Shown one piece after another: positions 1 to 8,142 of a stretch of DNA of 64,000 bases; the first letter of the stretch is position 1, and each line of letters opens with the position of its first letter. Below the pieces are notes generated by a model, which searched no databases, was not told where the DNA came from, and worked only from the letters and a program-made list of their open reading frames with translations. The stretch spans positions 2,894,777 through 2,958,776 of the forward strand of contig NZ_JAFEJK010000001.1 of assembly GCF_016888515.1 (NCBI RefSeq), in the 5' to 3' direction. Both the position numbers and the translations under genes were made by a program. Origin of the DNA: Shimia biformata (GTDB lineage: Bacteria > Pseudomonadota > Alphaproteobacteria > Rhodobacterales > Rhodobacteraceae).

Positions 1-665
1 TGCACCGCCTTTTCACCGTCACCAAAGACCTGAACCTCGATATGGCGGGGCTGCAAAATGTATTTCTCGATCAGAACATCGGGGTTGCCGAAGGCGGTGG
101 TGGCCTCGCCTTGCGCCGATTGCAGCGCGTCCATGAAATCGGCGGGGTTCTCGACCAGCCGCATCCCCTTGCCGCCGCCTCCCGCCACCGCCTTGATCAG
201 GACCGGATAGCCGATCATATCGGCGGCACCGCTGAGGTGTTCGGGGTCCTGGTTTTCACCGTGATAGCCCGGCACGACCGGCACGCCGGCCTCTTCCATC
301 AGCTTCTTGGCGGCGTCCTTCAGCCCCATCGCGCGGATCGCATCCGCCGAAGGTCCGATAAAGGTCAGGCCCGCCTTTTCCACGGCCTCGACGAACTTCG
401 GGTTCTCGGACAGGAAGCCATAGCCGGGATGAATACCCTGCGCCCCGGTCGAGAGCGCCGCCTCGATGATGAGATCGCCCTTCAGGTAACTGTCCTTCGG
501 TGCGGGGCCGCCGATATGCACCGCCTGATCCGCCATGGCGACATGTTTGGCGCCCGCATCGGCATCGGAATAGACCGCAACCGTGGCCACGCCCAGCTTG
601 CGGGCCGTTTCAATCACGCGGCAGGCAATTTCACCGCGATTGGCAATCAGGATCTTGTTGAACAT
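1..665 (-). CDS. mccA: Methylcrotonyl-CoA carboxylase biotin carboxylase subunit (alpha), 3' part cut by window
   Basis: ATP-dependent carboxylation of biotin for 3-methylcrotonyl-CoA carboxylase in leucine breakdown. The visible 221 residues start MFNKILIANRGEIA, the classic biotin-carboxylase N-terminus. The first lobe follows, with HPGYGFLSEN near residue 80 and the ATP-grasp glycine loop AGGGGKGMR at 161-169. The carboxylase C-terminal part and the biotin-carrier domain lie beyond base 1. It is the last visible gene of a minus-strand operon after ivd and mccB, which separates it from propionyl- or acetyl-CoA carboxylase alpha subunits of the same fold. The start ATG lies 10 bases after the SNase-like gene, so co-transcription is likely. 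Confidence 0.92.
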   Translation of the reverse strand, partial: MFNKILIANRGEIACRVIETARKLGVATVAVYSDADAGAKHVAMADQAVHIGGPAPKDSYLKGDLIIEAALSTGAQGIHPGYGFLSENPKFVEAVEKAGLTFIGPSADAIRAMGLKDAAKKLMEEAGVPVVPGYHGENQDPEHLSGAADMIGYPVLIKAVAGGGGKGMRLVENPADFMDALQSAQGEATTAFGNPDVLIEKYILQPRHIEVQVFGDGEKAV

Positions 666-675
666 CTGGTGTCTC

Positions 676-1245
676 CTATTCGCACCATGAACGACGCAGT
701 CCGCCGTCATAGAATTCCGCCAGCCCTGCCTCTACAAGAGGACGCGCGACGCCTTTTCCGTCTACCGCCAAAGCAACAAGTTCGCGGCCATATCGATCAA
801 CCTGCCCGGTGGGGCGTGCAGAGATTTCGTTTGCGGTCCAAAGCATCCATCTCAGATACTGAGTGGCGGCAACTCCCTTGACCCGCTCTGAAAAACACTG
901 GGGGCTAAAGACTTCCGGCGTGTTGAATTGGGTGAAACGCGCCGTCACAAACCCCTTTTGCGGGCAGTAAAGCTCGCCTGTATCTCCATCCTTCAGGGAT
1001 ATTACCCGACAAAATGGTGCGGACTTGATTGCTCCATTCAGCAGGTCGCCAACGACGGGAACGACAAAGAACACCCCCACCACCGTCAAGATGGTCCATA
1101 CAAACCGGCGCGGCAGGTTTCGCGTTGTCGTCCTTACCTGATTTCTTCCTGAGGCACGGGTACTACCCGGCGGTGTGCCCATATCCCATTTGGGGTGGTT
1201 CCGCGCCCCCCGCCAAAACCTTATGACCTTTCGATTCCGGGACAT
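676..1245 (-). CDS. Membrane-anchored SNase-fold (thermonuclease-like) protein
   Basis: 189 residues. A hydrophobic segment at about 47-67 is followed by a short staphylococcal-nuclease-type domain: DGDTG at 86-90, R103, NTPE at 108-111, E120 and DRYGRE at 150-155. These match the Arg-Glu-Arg catalytic pattern of the family, so nuclease activity is possible, with an extracytoplasmic domain expected. It sits between mccB (stop 4 bases upstream) and mccA (start 10 bases downstream), so it is transcribed with leucine catabolism without an obvious metabolic role. The first Met follows directly after mccB. A Met at residue 22 (base 1182) also keeps the anchor, so the start is uncertain. The domain is shorter than typical secreted thermonucleases. 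Confidence 0.75.
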   Translation of the reverse strand: MSRNRKVIRFWRGARNHPKWDMGTPPGSTRASGRNQVRTTTRNLPRRFVWTILTVVGVFFVVPVVGDLLNGAIKSAPFCRVISLKDGDTGELYCPQKGFVTARFTQFNTPEVFSPQCFSERVKGVAATQYLRWMLWTANEISARPTGQVDRYGRELVALAVDGKGVARPLVEAGLAEFYDGGLRRSWCE

Positions 1246-1248
1246 TAC

Positions 1249-2856
1249 TCACATCCGGAACACGCCGAAGCGGGTGTCCTCGATCGGGGCGTTCAGTGCT
1301 GCCATCAGCGACAGGTGCAAGACGTCGCGGGTCTTGCGCGGGTCGATGATGCCGTCATCCCAGAGCCGTGCCGAGGCATAGAGCGGGTGGCTTTGATGCT
1401 CGAACATATCCAGCGTCGGCTGCTTGAATGCGGCCTCTTCTTCCGCCGACCATGTGCCGCCCTGCCGCTCGATCCCGTCGCGTTTCACGGTGGCCAGCAC
1501 ACCCGCCGCCTGTTCGCCGCCCATGACCGAAATGCGGCTGTTGGGCCAGGTCCACAGGAAATTGGGCGAGTAGGCGCGGCCGCACATGCCATAGTTGCCC
1601 GCGCCGAACGAGCCGCCGACGATCATGGTGATTTTCGGCACTTTTGCCGTCGCCACCGCCGTTACCATCTTGGCGCCGTGGCGGGCGATGCCTTCGGCCT
1701 CATACTTTCGGCCCACCATGAAGCCGGTAATGTTCTGCAGGAACACCAGCGGGATTTTCCGCTGCGCGCAAAGCTCGATGAAATGCGCGCCCTTGGCGGC
1801 GCTTTCGGAGTAAAGCACACCATTGTTGGCGACGATCCCCACCGGGCAGCCCTTGATATGGGCAAAACCGGTAACCAGCGTTTCGCCGAACCGTGCCTTG
1901 AACTCGTCAAAGCGCGAACCGTCGACGGTGCGGGCGATCACCTCGCGGATGTCATAAGGCGTGCGCAGACCGGCTGGCACGGCCCCAAGGATCTCGTCCG
2001 GATCATAGGCGGGGTCTTCGGGCGTTTGCCAATCGACCGTCTGGGGGCGGATGATGTTGAGCTGCGCCACCGCGTCCCGCGCCAGGGCCAGCGCGTGGGT
2101 GTCATCTTCGGCCAGGTAGTCGGCCACGCCGGACAGACGGGTGTGAACGTCGCCGCCGCCGAGGTCCTCGGCGCTGACGACCTCACCCGTCGCGGCCTTG
2201 ACCAGCGGCGGACCGGCAAGGAAGATCGTGCCCTGTTCCTTGACGATGATGGTGACGTCGGACATCGCCGGCACATAGGCGCCACCAGCGGTGCAGGACC
2301 CCATGACAACGGCGATCTGCGGGATGCCCAGCGCCGACATATTGGCCTGATTATAGAAGATGCGTCCGAAATGGTCGCGGTCGGGGAAGACCTCATCCTG
2401 GTTCGGCAGGTTGGCCCCGCCCGAGTCCACAAGATAGACGCAGGGCAAGCGGCAGGCTTGCGCGATCTCCTGGGCACGCAGGTGTTTCTTGACCGTCATC
2501 GGGTAATAGGTGCCGCCTTTCACGGTGGCATCGTTGCACACCACCATGACATCGCGGCCATGCACCCGGCCAACGCCTGCGATCACACCCGCGCAGGGAG
2601 CTGCACCTTCATACATGGCATGGGCCGCCGTCGCGCCGATCTCGAGGAACGGAGAGCCGGGATCGAGCAGGCCCGCAACCCGGTCACGCGGCAACAGCTT
2701 GCCCCGGCTGAGGTGGCGGTCCCGCGCTCGGTCTCCACCACCGGCCGCCGCCTGCGCCGCGGCCTCGGCCACGGTTGCCAGCATCTCGAGATGGGCCGCG
2801 CGGTTGTCGCGGAACTCTTCCGAGGTCGTCAGCACCTTGGATTGCAATTTAGCCAT
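1249..2856 (-). CDS. mccB: Methylcrotonyl-CoA carboxylase carboxyltransferase subunit (beta)
   Basis: Transfers CO2 from carboxybiotin to 3-methylcrotonyl-CoA, giving 3-methylglutaconyl-CoA (leucine degradation). The length of 535 residues is normal for MCC beta. The N-terminal half of the carboxyltransferase fold contains [18 protein letters not shown] and [13 protein letters not shown]. The C-terminal half contains [20 protein letters not shown] and [16 protein letters not shown]. The neighbourhood (ivd upstream, biotin carboxylase downstream) supports MCC rather than propionyl-CoA carboxylase. It lies 18 bases after the LprI-like gene and 3 bases before the SNase-like gene, so the operon is tight. 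Confidence 0.95.
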   Translation of the reverse strand: MAKLQSKVLTTSEEFRDNRAAHLEMLATVAEAAAQAAAGGGDRARDRHLSRGKLLPRDRVAGLLDPGSPFLEIGATAAHAMYEGAAPCAGVIAGVGRVHGRDVMVVCNDATVKGGTYYPMTVKKHLRAQEIAQACRLPCVYLVDSGGANLPNQDEVFPDRDHFGRIFYNQANMSALGIPQIAVVMGSCTAGGAYVPAMSDVTIIVKEQGTIFLAGPPLVKAATGEVVSAEDLGGGDVHTRLSGVADYLAEDDTHALALARDAVAQLNIIRPQTVDWQTPEDPAYDPDEILGAVPAGLRTPYDIREVIARTVDGSRFDEFKARFGETLVTGFAHIKGCPVGIVANNGVLYSESAAKGAHFIELCAQRKIPLVFLQNITGFMVGRKYEAEGIARHGAKMVTAVATAKVPKITMIVGGSFGAGNYGMCGRAYSPNFLWTWPNSRISVMGGEQAAGVLATVKRDGIERQGGTWSAEEEAAFKQPTLDMFEHQSHPLYASARLWDDGIIDPRKTRDVLHLSLMAALNAPIEDTRFGVFRM

Positions 2857-2874
2857 GTGTTTCAGATCCTTGCG

Positions 2875-3378
2875 TTACTCGCCAAACCCGGCAGTCTCAA
2901 GATACCGTGTCTGTTCGGCGGTCATGTACATGTGGCAGGACACTGTGGCCGGGCCACCGCCCGTCCCGCCGCCCCAGAGCGACCGTTCATAATCGCAGGT
3001 GGCATCGCGATAGGCGATCCACGCCCGCTGCATGTCGCGCAGCGCGTCCGCCTGTTTCGGCGCGGACGAACCGATCTCGGCCATTTCCGCGTCCATCTTC
3101 TTCGCCTCGGCGCGGACCTCCTTGTAGGCCGCGTTCAACCGGGCATCCCAATAGAGCCGTTCCTGTTCATAGCAGCCCGACATGCCGACCGTGGACCAGC
3201 CGCCCTGCGTATCCTCCATGCACTGGTTGGCCGAGGCCCCGATGCATGTGGTGAACAGGGCCGGATCGGATAGCCCGTCAAGGCAGGCCTCGGTCGCGGC
3301 GGGTGAGAACACGACCTCTTGGGCAGCCGCGGGGCCTGCGGCAAGTGCGGCAAACAGAATGATGATAAAGCGGTTCAT
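2875..3378 (-). CDS. Secreted LprI/DUF1311-family protein
   Basis: About 167 residues with a clear signal peptide (MNRFIIILFAALAAGPAAAQ) and a mature domain with six spaced cysteines typical of DUF1311/LprI proteins: TEACLDG, TTCIGASANQCMED, SGCYEQE, and TCDYERSLW near the C-terminus. The family includes a mycobacterial lysozyme inhibitor, but most members have no known function. I chose the ATG at 3378 because GAGGAA precedes it at normal spacing. The frame also opens at a TTG 15 bases upstream, which would use the SD itself as codons. It lies between ivd and mccB. A role in leucine catabolism is not obvious, and periplasmic location is inferred. Confidence 0.8.
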   Translation of the reverse strand: MNRFIIILFAALAAGPAAAQEVVFSPAATEACLDGLSDPALFTTCIGASANQCMEDTQGGWSTVGMSGCYEQERLYWDARLNAAYKEVRAEAKKMDAEMAEIGSSAPKQADALRDMQRAWIAYRDATCDYERSLWGGGTGGGPATVSCHMYMTAEQTRYLETAGFGE

Positions 3379-3430
3379 AAATCGTTTCCTCAAATCCAGA
3401 CTGCGGGCACCCTAGCCCGCCGGATCAGGA

Positions 3431-4594
3431 TTACACCATCTTTGCCATCAACTCGCGTCCGACCAGCATGCGGCGGATTTCCGAGGTGCCTGCGCCGATC
3501 TCCATCAGCTTGGCGTCGCGGAAGATGCGGCTGACCGGGGTTTCGTTCATGAACCCGGTGCCGCCCATCGCCTGCACCGCCTGATGCGCGACCTTCATCG
3601 CCTCTTCCGATGCATAAAGAACGCAGGCCGCGGCATCCTGACGGGTGACCTCGCCGCGATCACAGGCCTTGGCGACCTCGTAGACATAGGCCCGTGACGA
3701 GTTGAGCGCGGTATACATGTCGGCGATCTTGCCCTGCATCAGCTGGAAATTCCCGATCGGCTGGCCGAACTGCTTGCGTTCGGCAAGATAGGGCATGACC
3801 TCGTCCAGACAGGCGGCCATGATGCCGGTGCCAATGCCCGAGAGCGTGACACGTTCATAGTCAAGACCGGACATCAGAACCGCGACGCCGCGCCCCTCTT
3901 CTCCCAGCACGTTTTCAAACGGGACCTCGACATCTTCAAAGATCAGCTCGGCGGTGTTCGATCCACGCATCCCCAGCTTGTCGAAATGCGGGCTGGTCGA
4001 GAACCCGGCCATGGTCTTTTCGATGATGAAGGCGGTGATGCCACGAGACCCGGCATCCGGGTCGGTCTTGGCATAGACGATCAGTGTGTCGGCATCCGGG
4101 CCGTTGGTGATCCAGAACTTGGTGCCATTCAGGACATAGCGGTCGTTCTTCTTCTCGGCGCGCAGCTTCATCGACACCACGTCCGACCCGGCGCCCGCCT
4201 CGGACATGGCCAAGGCGCCGATATGGTCGCCCGAGACCAGACCCGGCAGGTATTTCGCCTTCTGCTCGGGGCTGCCGTTCAGCTTCAGCTGGTTCACGCA
4301 AAGGTTCGAATGCGCGCCATAGGACAGCGACACCGAGGCCGAGGCACGGGCCACCTCCTCGATCGCGATCACATGGGCCAGATACCCCATGTCGGCGCCG
4401 CCGAACTCTTCCGGCACGGTGATTCCCAGAAGGCCCAGATCGCCCATTTCCTTCCACAGCTCATTGGGAAAGGCGTTGGATTTGTCGATCTCTGCCGCAA
4501 TCGGCTTGATACGGTCCTGCGCCCAGCGATGGGTCATGTCACGCAGGGCGTTGATGTCGTCGCCAAGGTCGAAATTCATGGATGCGGTGAACAT
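3431..4594 (-). CDS. ivd: Isovaleryl-CoA dehydrogenase
   Basis: FAD flavoprotein oxidising isovaleryl-CoA to 3-methylcrotonyl-CoA, the substrate of the MCC encoded downstream. It is 387 residues when started at ATG 4594, which has GGAGG 5-6 bases upstream. An open frame 32 codons longer lacks homology. Acyl-CoA dehydrogenase signatures are visible: [12 protein letters not shown] in the first half and [11 protein letters not shown] near the end. The Glu in [10 protein letters not shown] matches the unusual catalytic base position of isovaleryl-CoA dehydrogenases, which supports the specific name over a generic acyl-CoA dehydrogenase. First gene of the ivd-lprI-mccB-SNase-mccA operon. Confidence 0.95.
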   Translation of the reverse strand: MFTASMNFDLGDDINALRDMTHRWAQDRIKPIAAEIDKSNAFPNELWKEMGDLGLLGITVPEEFGGADMGYLAHVIAIEEVARASASVSLSYGAHSNLCVNQLKLNGSPEQKAKYLPGLVSGDHIGALAMSEAGAGSDVVSMKLRAEKKNDRYVLNGTKFWITNGPDADTLIVYAKTDPDAGSRGITAFIIEKTMAGFSTSPHFDKLGMRGSNTAELIFEDVEVPFENVLGEEGRGVAVLMSGLDYERVTLSGIGTGIMAACLDEVMPYLAERKQFGQPIGNFQLMQGKIADMYTALNSSRAYVYEVAKACDRGEVTRQDAAACVLYASEEAMKVAHQAVQAMGGTGFMNETPVSRIFRDAKLMEIGAGTSEIRRMLVGRELMAKMV

Positions 4595-4620
4595 GCGGGC
4601 CTCCGGGGTCAGCGAATGAT

Positions 4621-4642
4621 TTATTGAACAGTCGTTCATTAA
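4621..4642. promoter_or_regulatory. Candidate TetR-type operator upstream of ivd
   Basis: Perfect dyad TGAAC-AGTC-GTTCA at 4625-4638. It extends to TTATTGAAC/GTTCATTAA at 4621-4642 with one mismatch, 27 bases upstream of the ivd start codon. TGAAC-N4-GTTCA is a common operator shape for TetR-family repressors of acyl-CoA catabolism. The regulator is not identified here: the only TetR gene in the window is 59 kb away and nothing links it to this site. Confidence 0.5.
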
Positions 4643-4733
4643 ATAGATCGAATCGCGGCGCCGATCAAGAATTTTCGCGCCCGGCCGCAAGGACTGGGCG
4701 TCGGATACCGGGGTTTTCCGTTATTTCGTGGGG

Positions 4734-5921
4734 TCAGGCGGTCAGCGCCAGAACTTCGTCCCGGATGATCCGTGCAATCAGGGCGCAATCGGCCTCGGAA
4801 AAGGTCAGCGGCAGGCGCATGTCGATGATCGCACGCAGAATGCGGTCGGTGTCGGGCATCGGCGCAGACGGAGCATAGCGCCAGCTGTCATAGCGCGAGG
4901 TAAAGCCCGACGGCTCGGCCCCGCCAAACCATTTCAACTCGACCCCACGGGCGGCGCAGGCCGCAAGCAGGTCGGCAATCCGGTTGGCGGACCAGTCCAG
5001 CAGCAGGAACTGGATCGACGAGCCGACAAAAGCTTCCTGTTGCGGGCGATGGATCAGGGTCAGGCCGGGCGTGTCACGCAGCCCGTCTTCGACAACCCGA
5101 TAGCGCGTGTTCCACCGCGCCACCTGGGTCTCGATATCACGCAATTGCGGCCGCAGGATCGCCGCGCGCAGGTTGTCCATCCGGCCCGAGATATTGGGGG
5201 TCTGGTATTTGAGATCGGCAAAGGCTTCGGGCGGCGGGCCGGCAAGGTGGCGGTCAAACAACATGTAGGACCCCGACAGCATCACCGCCCGCGCCATGAC
5301 ATCGGCATCGTCCGAGATCAGCAGCCCGCCCTCGCCCGAATTCATGTGCTTGTAGGTCTGGGTCGAGTAGCAGGCGGCAATCCCGTGCCGGCCGGATGGC
5401 ACATCGCCCCAAAACGCCCCCATCGTATGGGCGCAGTCCTCGATCACCTTCAGCCCCAGCGCATCACAGATCGCCATCAGCGCATCCATGTCGCAGATAT
5501 GGCCGCGCATATGACTGAGCAGCAGCACATCCGCCTGATCCGCCTTGGCCGCAAGGTCATCAAGGTCGATGGTCAAGCCCTCGGTCACGCCGACAAAAAC
5601 CGGCACCGCCCCCACGGACGCAATCGCCCCCGGCACCGGGGCCAGCGTGAAGGCATTGGTCAGAACCCGGTCGCCCGGCCCGACCCCAAGGGCACGCAAG
5701 GCGGTGGCGATGGCATAGCCACCCGAGGCCACGGCAAGGCAATAGCGCGCCCCGGTCCAGGCCGCGAATTCCTGCTCCAACAGCGCGACCTCACCGGCCT
5801 CGCCGGGCACGGTATTGTAACGGTGCAGCCGCCCGGACCGCATGACCGCAAGGGCAGCGTCGATGGCCGTCTCGGGGATCGGCTCTTGCTGGGTGAAACT
5901 ACCGGTAAAGACCTCTTTCAT
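4734..5921 (-). CDS. DegT/DnrJ/EryC1/StrS-family PLP-dependent aminotransferase-like protein
   Basis: 395 residues of the fold-type I sugar-aminotransferase (DegT/AHBA synthase) family. Features are an N-terminal glycine-rich turn (ASGGYAIATALRALG), an ED pair at 161-162 for the PLP ring nitrogen, and the Schiff-base lysine K191 in TQTYKHMNSGEGG. Family members transaminate keto-sugars in surface-polysaccharide or antibiotic pathways, but no sugar-nucleotide genes are adjacent, so the substrate is unknown. The ATG at 5921 has no Shine-Dalgarno and is preceded by a 6-bp stem-loop ending one base before it. An in-frame TTG at 5957 is the alternative. It is divergent from the MmgE/PrpD gene. Confidence 0.8.
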   Translation of the reverse strand: MKEVFTGSFTQQEPIPETAIDAALAVMRSGRLHRYNTVPGEAGEVALLEQEFAAWTGARYCLAVASGGYAIATALRALGVGPGDRVLTNAFTLAPVPGAIASVGAVPVFVGVTEGLTIDLDDLAAKADQADVLLLSHMRGHICDMDALMAICDALGLKVIEDCAHTMGAFWGDVPSGRHGIAACYSTQTYKHMNSGEGGLLISDDADVMARAVMLSGSYMLFDRHLAGPPPEAFADLKYQTPNISGRMDNLRAAILRPQLRDIETQVARWNTRYRVVEDGLRDTPGLTLIHRPQQEAFVGSSIQFLLLDWSANRIADLLAACAARGVELKWFGGAEPSGFTSRYDSWRYAPSAPMPDTDRILRAIIDMRLPLTFSEADCALIARIIRDEVLALTA

Positions 5922-6049
5922 GCCGCAACTTTTTGCGGTGCGGCGGGCCAAGGTCAACTGGATAAGCCAATCCCGACGCCAAAAGTCGCAAATGGCCCGG
6001 TTCCGGGCGGGATCGCGGCTAGGCTAACGACACGTGACAAAGGCCCGCC

Positions 6050-7360
6050 ATGACCGATCCACTTTCCTTCATCCACGACCTCACGTGGGACGCCCTGCCC
6101 GACCCTGTGCAACAGATGGCGCGGCTGAACCTTCTCGATCTGATCGGAGTGGCGGCGGCGGGAACGCAAACCCCGCTGTCACGGATCATCCGCGACCATG
6201 CGTGTGACGAGTTCGGCGGCAATGTACCGATGTTGTTTGATGATCGACGCGCAAGCGCATCCGGGGTGGCGCTGGCGGCGGGCATGACCATCGACTCGAT
6301 CGACGCGCATGACGGGTTCAACCCGGCCAAGGGGCATATCGGCTGCCCGCTTCTGTCAGGCATGCTGCCGCTGGCGCATGCGGCCGGTGTCAGCGGGCGG
6401 GACTTCCTTGCGACGCTGGTCATGGGGTATGAATTCGGTGCCCGCGCCTCGGTCGCGCAGCATGCCACGGTGCCGGACTATCACACCTCGGGCAGTTGGG
6501 GCGCGGTCACGGTTGCGGCGGCGGGGGCGCGGCTGATGGCGCTTGACCATGACCAGACACGGCATGCTTTGGGGATCGCCGAGTTCCACGGCCCCCGCAG
6601 CCAGATGATGCGCTGCATCGACTTTCCCACCATGCTCAAGGACGGGTCGGGATGGGGTGCAATGGCGGGGGTCTCGGCGGTGCGGCTGGCAGCCAAAGGG
6701 TTTACCGGAGCCCCTGCGATCACCGTCGAACAGGCGCAAGACCACTGGCAGGGTTTGGGCGAGGACTGGAAGATCCTGCAGCAATATTACAAGCCCTACC
6801 CGGTCTGCCGCTGGGCGCAGGCCCCGATCGAGGCGGCGCTTGCGGTGCAACGCGCCCACAAGATCACCCCGGCCCGGATCGCCCGGATCGAAGTTGAGAC
6901 CTTCCATGAGTCGATCCGGCTTGCCACCCGCCGCCCGAGGACAACCGAAGAGGCCCAATATTCAACCTCGTTCCCGACCGCCGTGGCGCTGGTGCGGGGC
7001 AATGTGCAACCCGCCGACATTGCCGATGACGCTCTGTATGACCCGGAGATCCTGCGCCTGTCCGATGCGATGGAGTTCAGGGAACACGATTATGCCAATG
7101 CCGCCTTTCCCACCCGTCGTTTTGCCCGTGTTTCGCTGGTTTTGCGGTCCGGCGAAACTTGTCAAAGCGACTGGACCGAACCGCGCTGGGACCACACCGC
7201 GCCGCCCACGGACGTGGAATTACGACAAAAATTCAGAAACTTGGCAGCGCCGATCATTGGCAAATTCCGTGCAGCCGCCATCGAAGGTGCCATCGACGCC
7301 CTGCCCGACACACCCCTGTCAGACCTGACACGGCATCTCTTTCAGGCGACCAGCCGCTGA
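6050..7360 (+). CDS. MmgE/PrpD family protein
   Basis: 436 residues. The family includes 2-methylcitrate dehydratase (PrpD), cis-aconitate decarboxylase and iminodisuccinate epimerase. The N-terminal all-alpha domain shows LNLLDLIGVAAAG, MTIDSIDAHDGFNPAKGHIGCP and QHATVPDYHTSGSWG. The Asp-His and Gly-rich segments are typical of the active-site region. The C-terminal half shows QYYKPYPVCRW. No prpB/prpC lies nearby, so a methylcitrate role is not supported and the reaction is unassigned. The ATG has AAAGG 7-8 bases upstream. The 3' end overlaps the convergent gph gene by 19 bases. Confidence 0.85.
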   Translation: MTDPLSFIHDLTWDALPDPVQQMARLNLLDLIGVAAAGTQTPLSRIIRDHACDEFGGNVPMLFDDRRASASGVALAAGMTIDSIDAHDGFNPAKGHIGCPLLSGMLPLAHAAGVSGRDFLATLVMGYEFGARASVAQHATVPDYHTSGSWGAVTVAAAGARLMALDHDQTRHALGIAEFHGPRSQMMRCIDFPTMLKDGSGWGAMAGVSAVRLAAKGFTGAPAITVEQAQDHWQGLGEDWKILQQYYKPYPVCRWAQAPIEAALAVQRAHKITPARIARIEVETFHESIRLATRRPRTTEEAQYSTSFPTAVALVRGNVQPADIADDALYDPEILRLSDAMEFREHDYANAAFPTRRFARVSLVLRSGETCQSDWTEPRWDHTAPPTDVELRQKFRNLAAPIIGKFRAAAIEGAIDALPDTPLSDLTRHLFQATSR

Positions 7361-8004
7361 ACAATTCCCGGCAGGTCGTCATAGCGATGCAGCAGCGCGT
7401 CGGGCTCCAGCGCCGCCATGTCGCCCCCGGCCGGGCCGAAGGTGACAAGGATCGACGGCACCCCTGCCGCCCGGCTGGTGTCGCGGTCGGTCACCGTATC
7501 CCCCACCAGAACCGTGCGTTTGGGATCGCCGTTCAGCCGCCGCACCGTTTCGATCAGCGGGTCCGCCTTGGGTTTGCGCACCGGCAGCGTATCGGCCCCG
7601 ACCAGCGCGCCAAAGGCCGGGCGCACGCCCAGCCGCGTCATCAAAAGTTCCGCCAGCGCCTCGGGTTTATTGGTGCAGATACCCACGCCATAGCCCAGGG
7701 CGCGCAGCGCATCGACCGCGTCCATCGCGCCGGGATAAAGCGTGGTGTGGGTGTCGATTGCGCCCTCGTAAGCCTCTAACAACACCGGAAAATACTGCTC
7801 GACCACCGAATCCGACATGCGCCCGATCCGGGTCAGGCCAAGCGTCAGCATGGCACGCCCGCCGCGCAGCGCCGTGGCCGCGTCGCCCACCGGGTCCAGC
7901 ACATCGCCTTCCCCCATTTGGCGGAAACAGGCATTGGCGGCCGCGATCAAATCGCCGCTTGTGTCCGCCAGCGTGCCGTCCAGATCGAAGATTACTGTTT
8001 TCAT
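7342..8004 (-). CDS. gph: HAD-family phosphoglycolate phosphatase
   Basis: 220-residue HAD hydrolase with motif I DLDGTLADT at 7-15 (nucleophile Asp7, Asp9), motif II ICTNKPE, motif III Lys in RKPKADPL and motif IV VGDTVTDRDTSRAAG. The cap insertion after motif I fits the phosphoglycolate phosphatase subclass, which removes 2-phosphoglycolate formed by DNA repair or oxygenation. I chose the ATG at 8004 (MKTVIFDLDG). The frame continues upstream to 8058 but that stretch looks unstructured. It converges on the MmgE/PrpD gene and is divergent from glmU. Substrate specificity within the HAD family is not proven. Confidence 0.85.
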   Translation of the reverse strand: MKTVIFDLDGTLADTSGDLIAAANACFRQMGEGDVLDPVGDAATALRGGRAMLTLGLTRIGRMSDSVVEQYFPVLLEAYEGAIDTHTTLYPGAMDAVDALRALGYGVGICTNKPEALAELLMTRLGVRPAFGALVGADTLPVRKPKADPLIETVRRLNGDPKRTVLVGDTVTDRDTSRAAGVPSILVTFGPAGGDMAALEPDALLHRYDDLPGIVQRLVA

Positions 8005-8142
8005 GCCCATCCCCCGCGCGGCGCCATTTCGCGCAGCGCTGTTACAAAGCGCAATCATGTTTGACCGCGCAACGCTTGCCTTGCGCGCCGCTTCGTTCCA
8101 GATAGAACGGGCCGAAACGAATTACAAACAACGAGAATAGGC

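Noticed and set aside
1195-3273. Long open frame on the plus strand opposite mccB and the LprI-like gene
   Set aside because: High GC leaves the opposite frame open. No recognisable domain, and both minus-strand proteins are clearly real.
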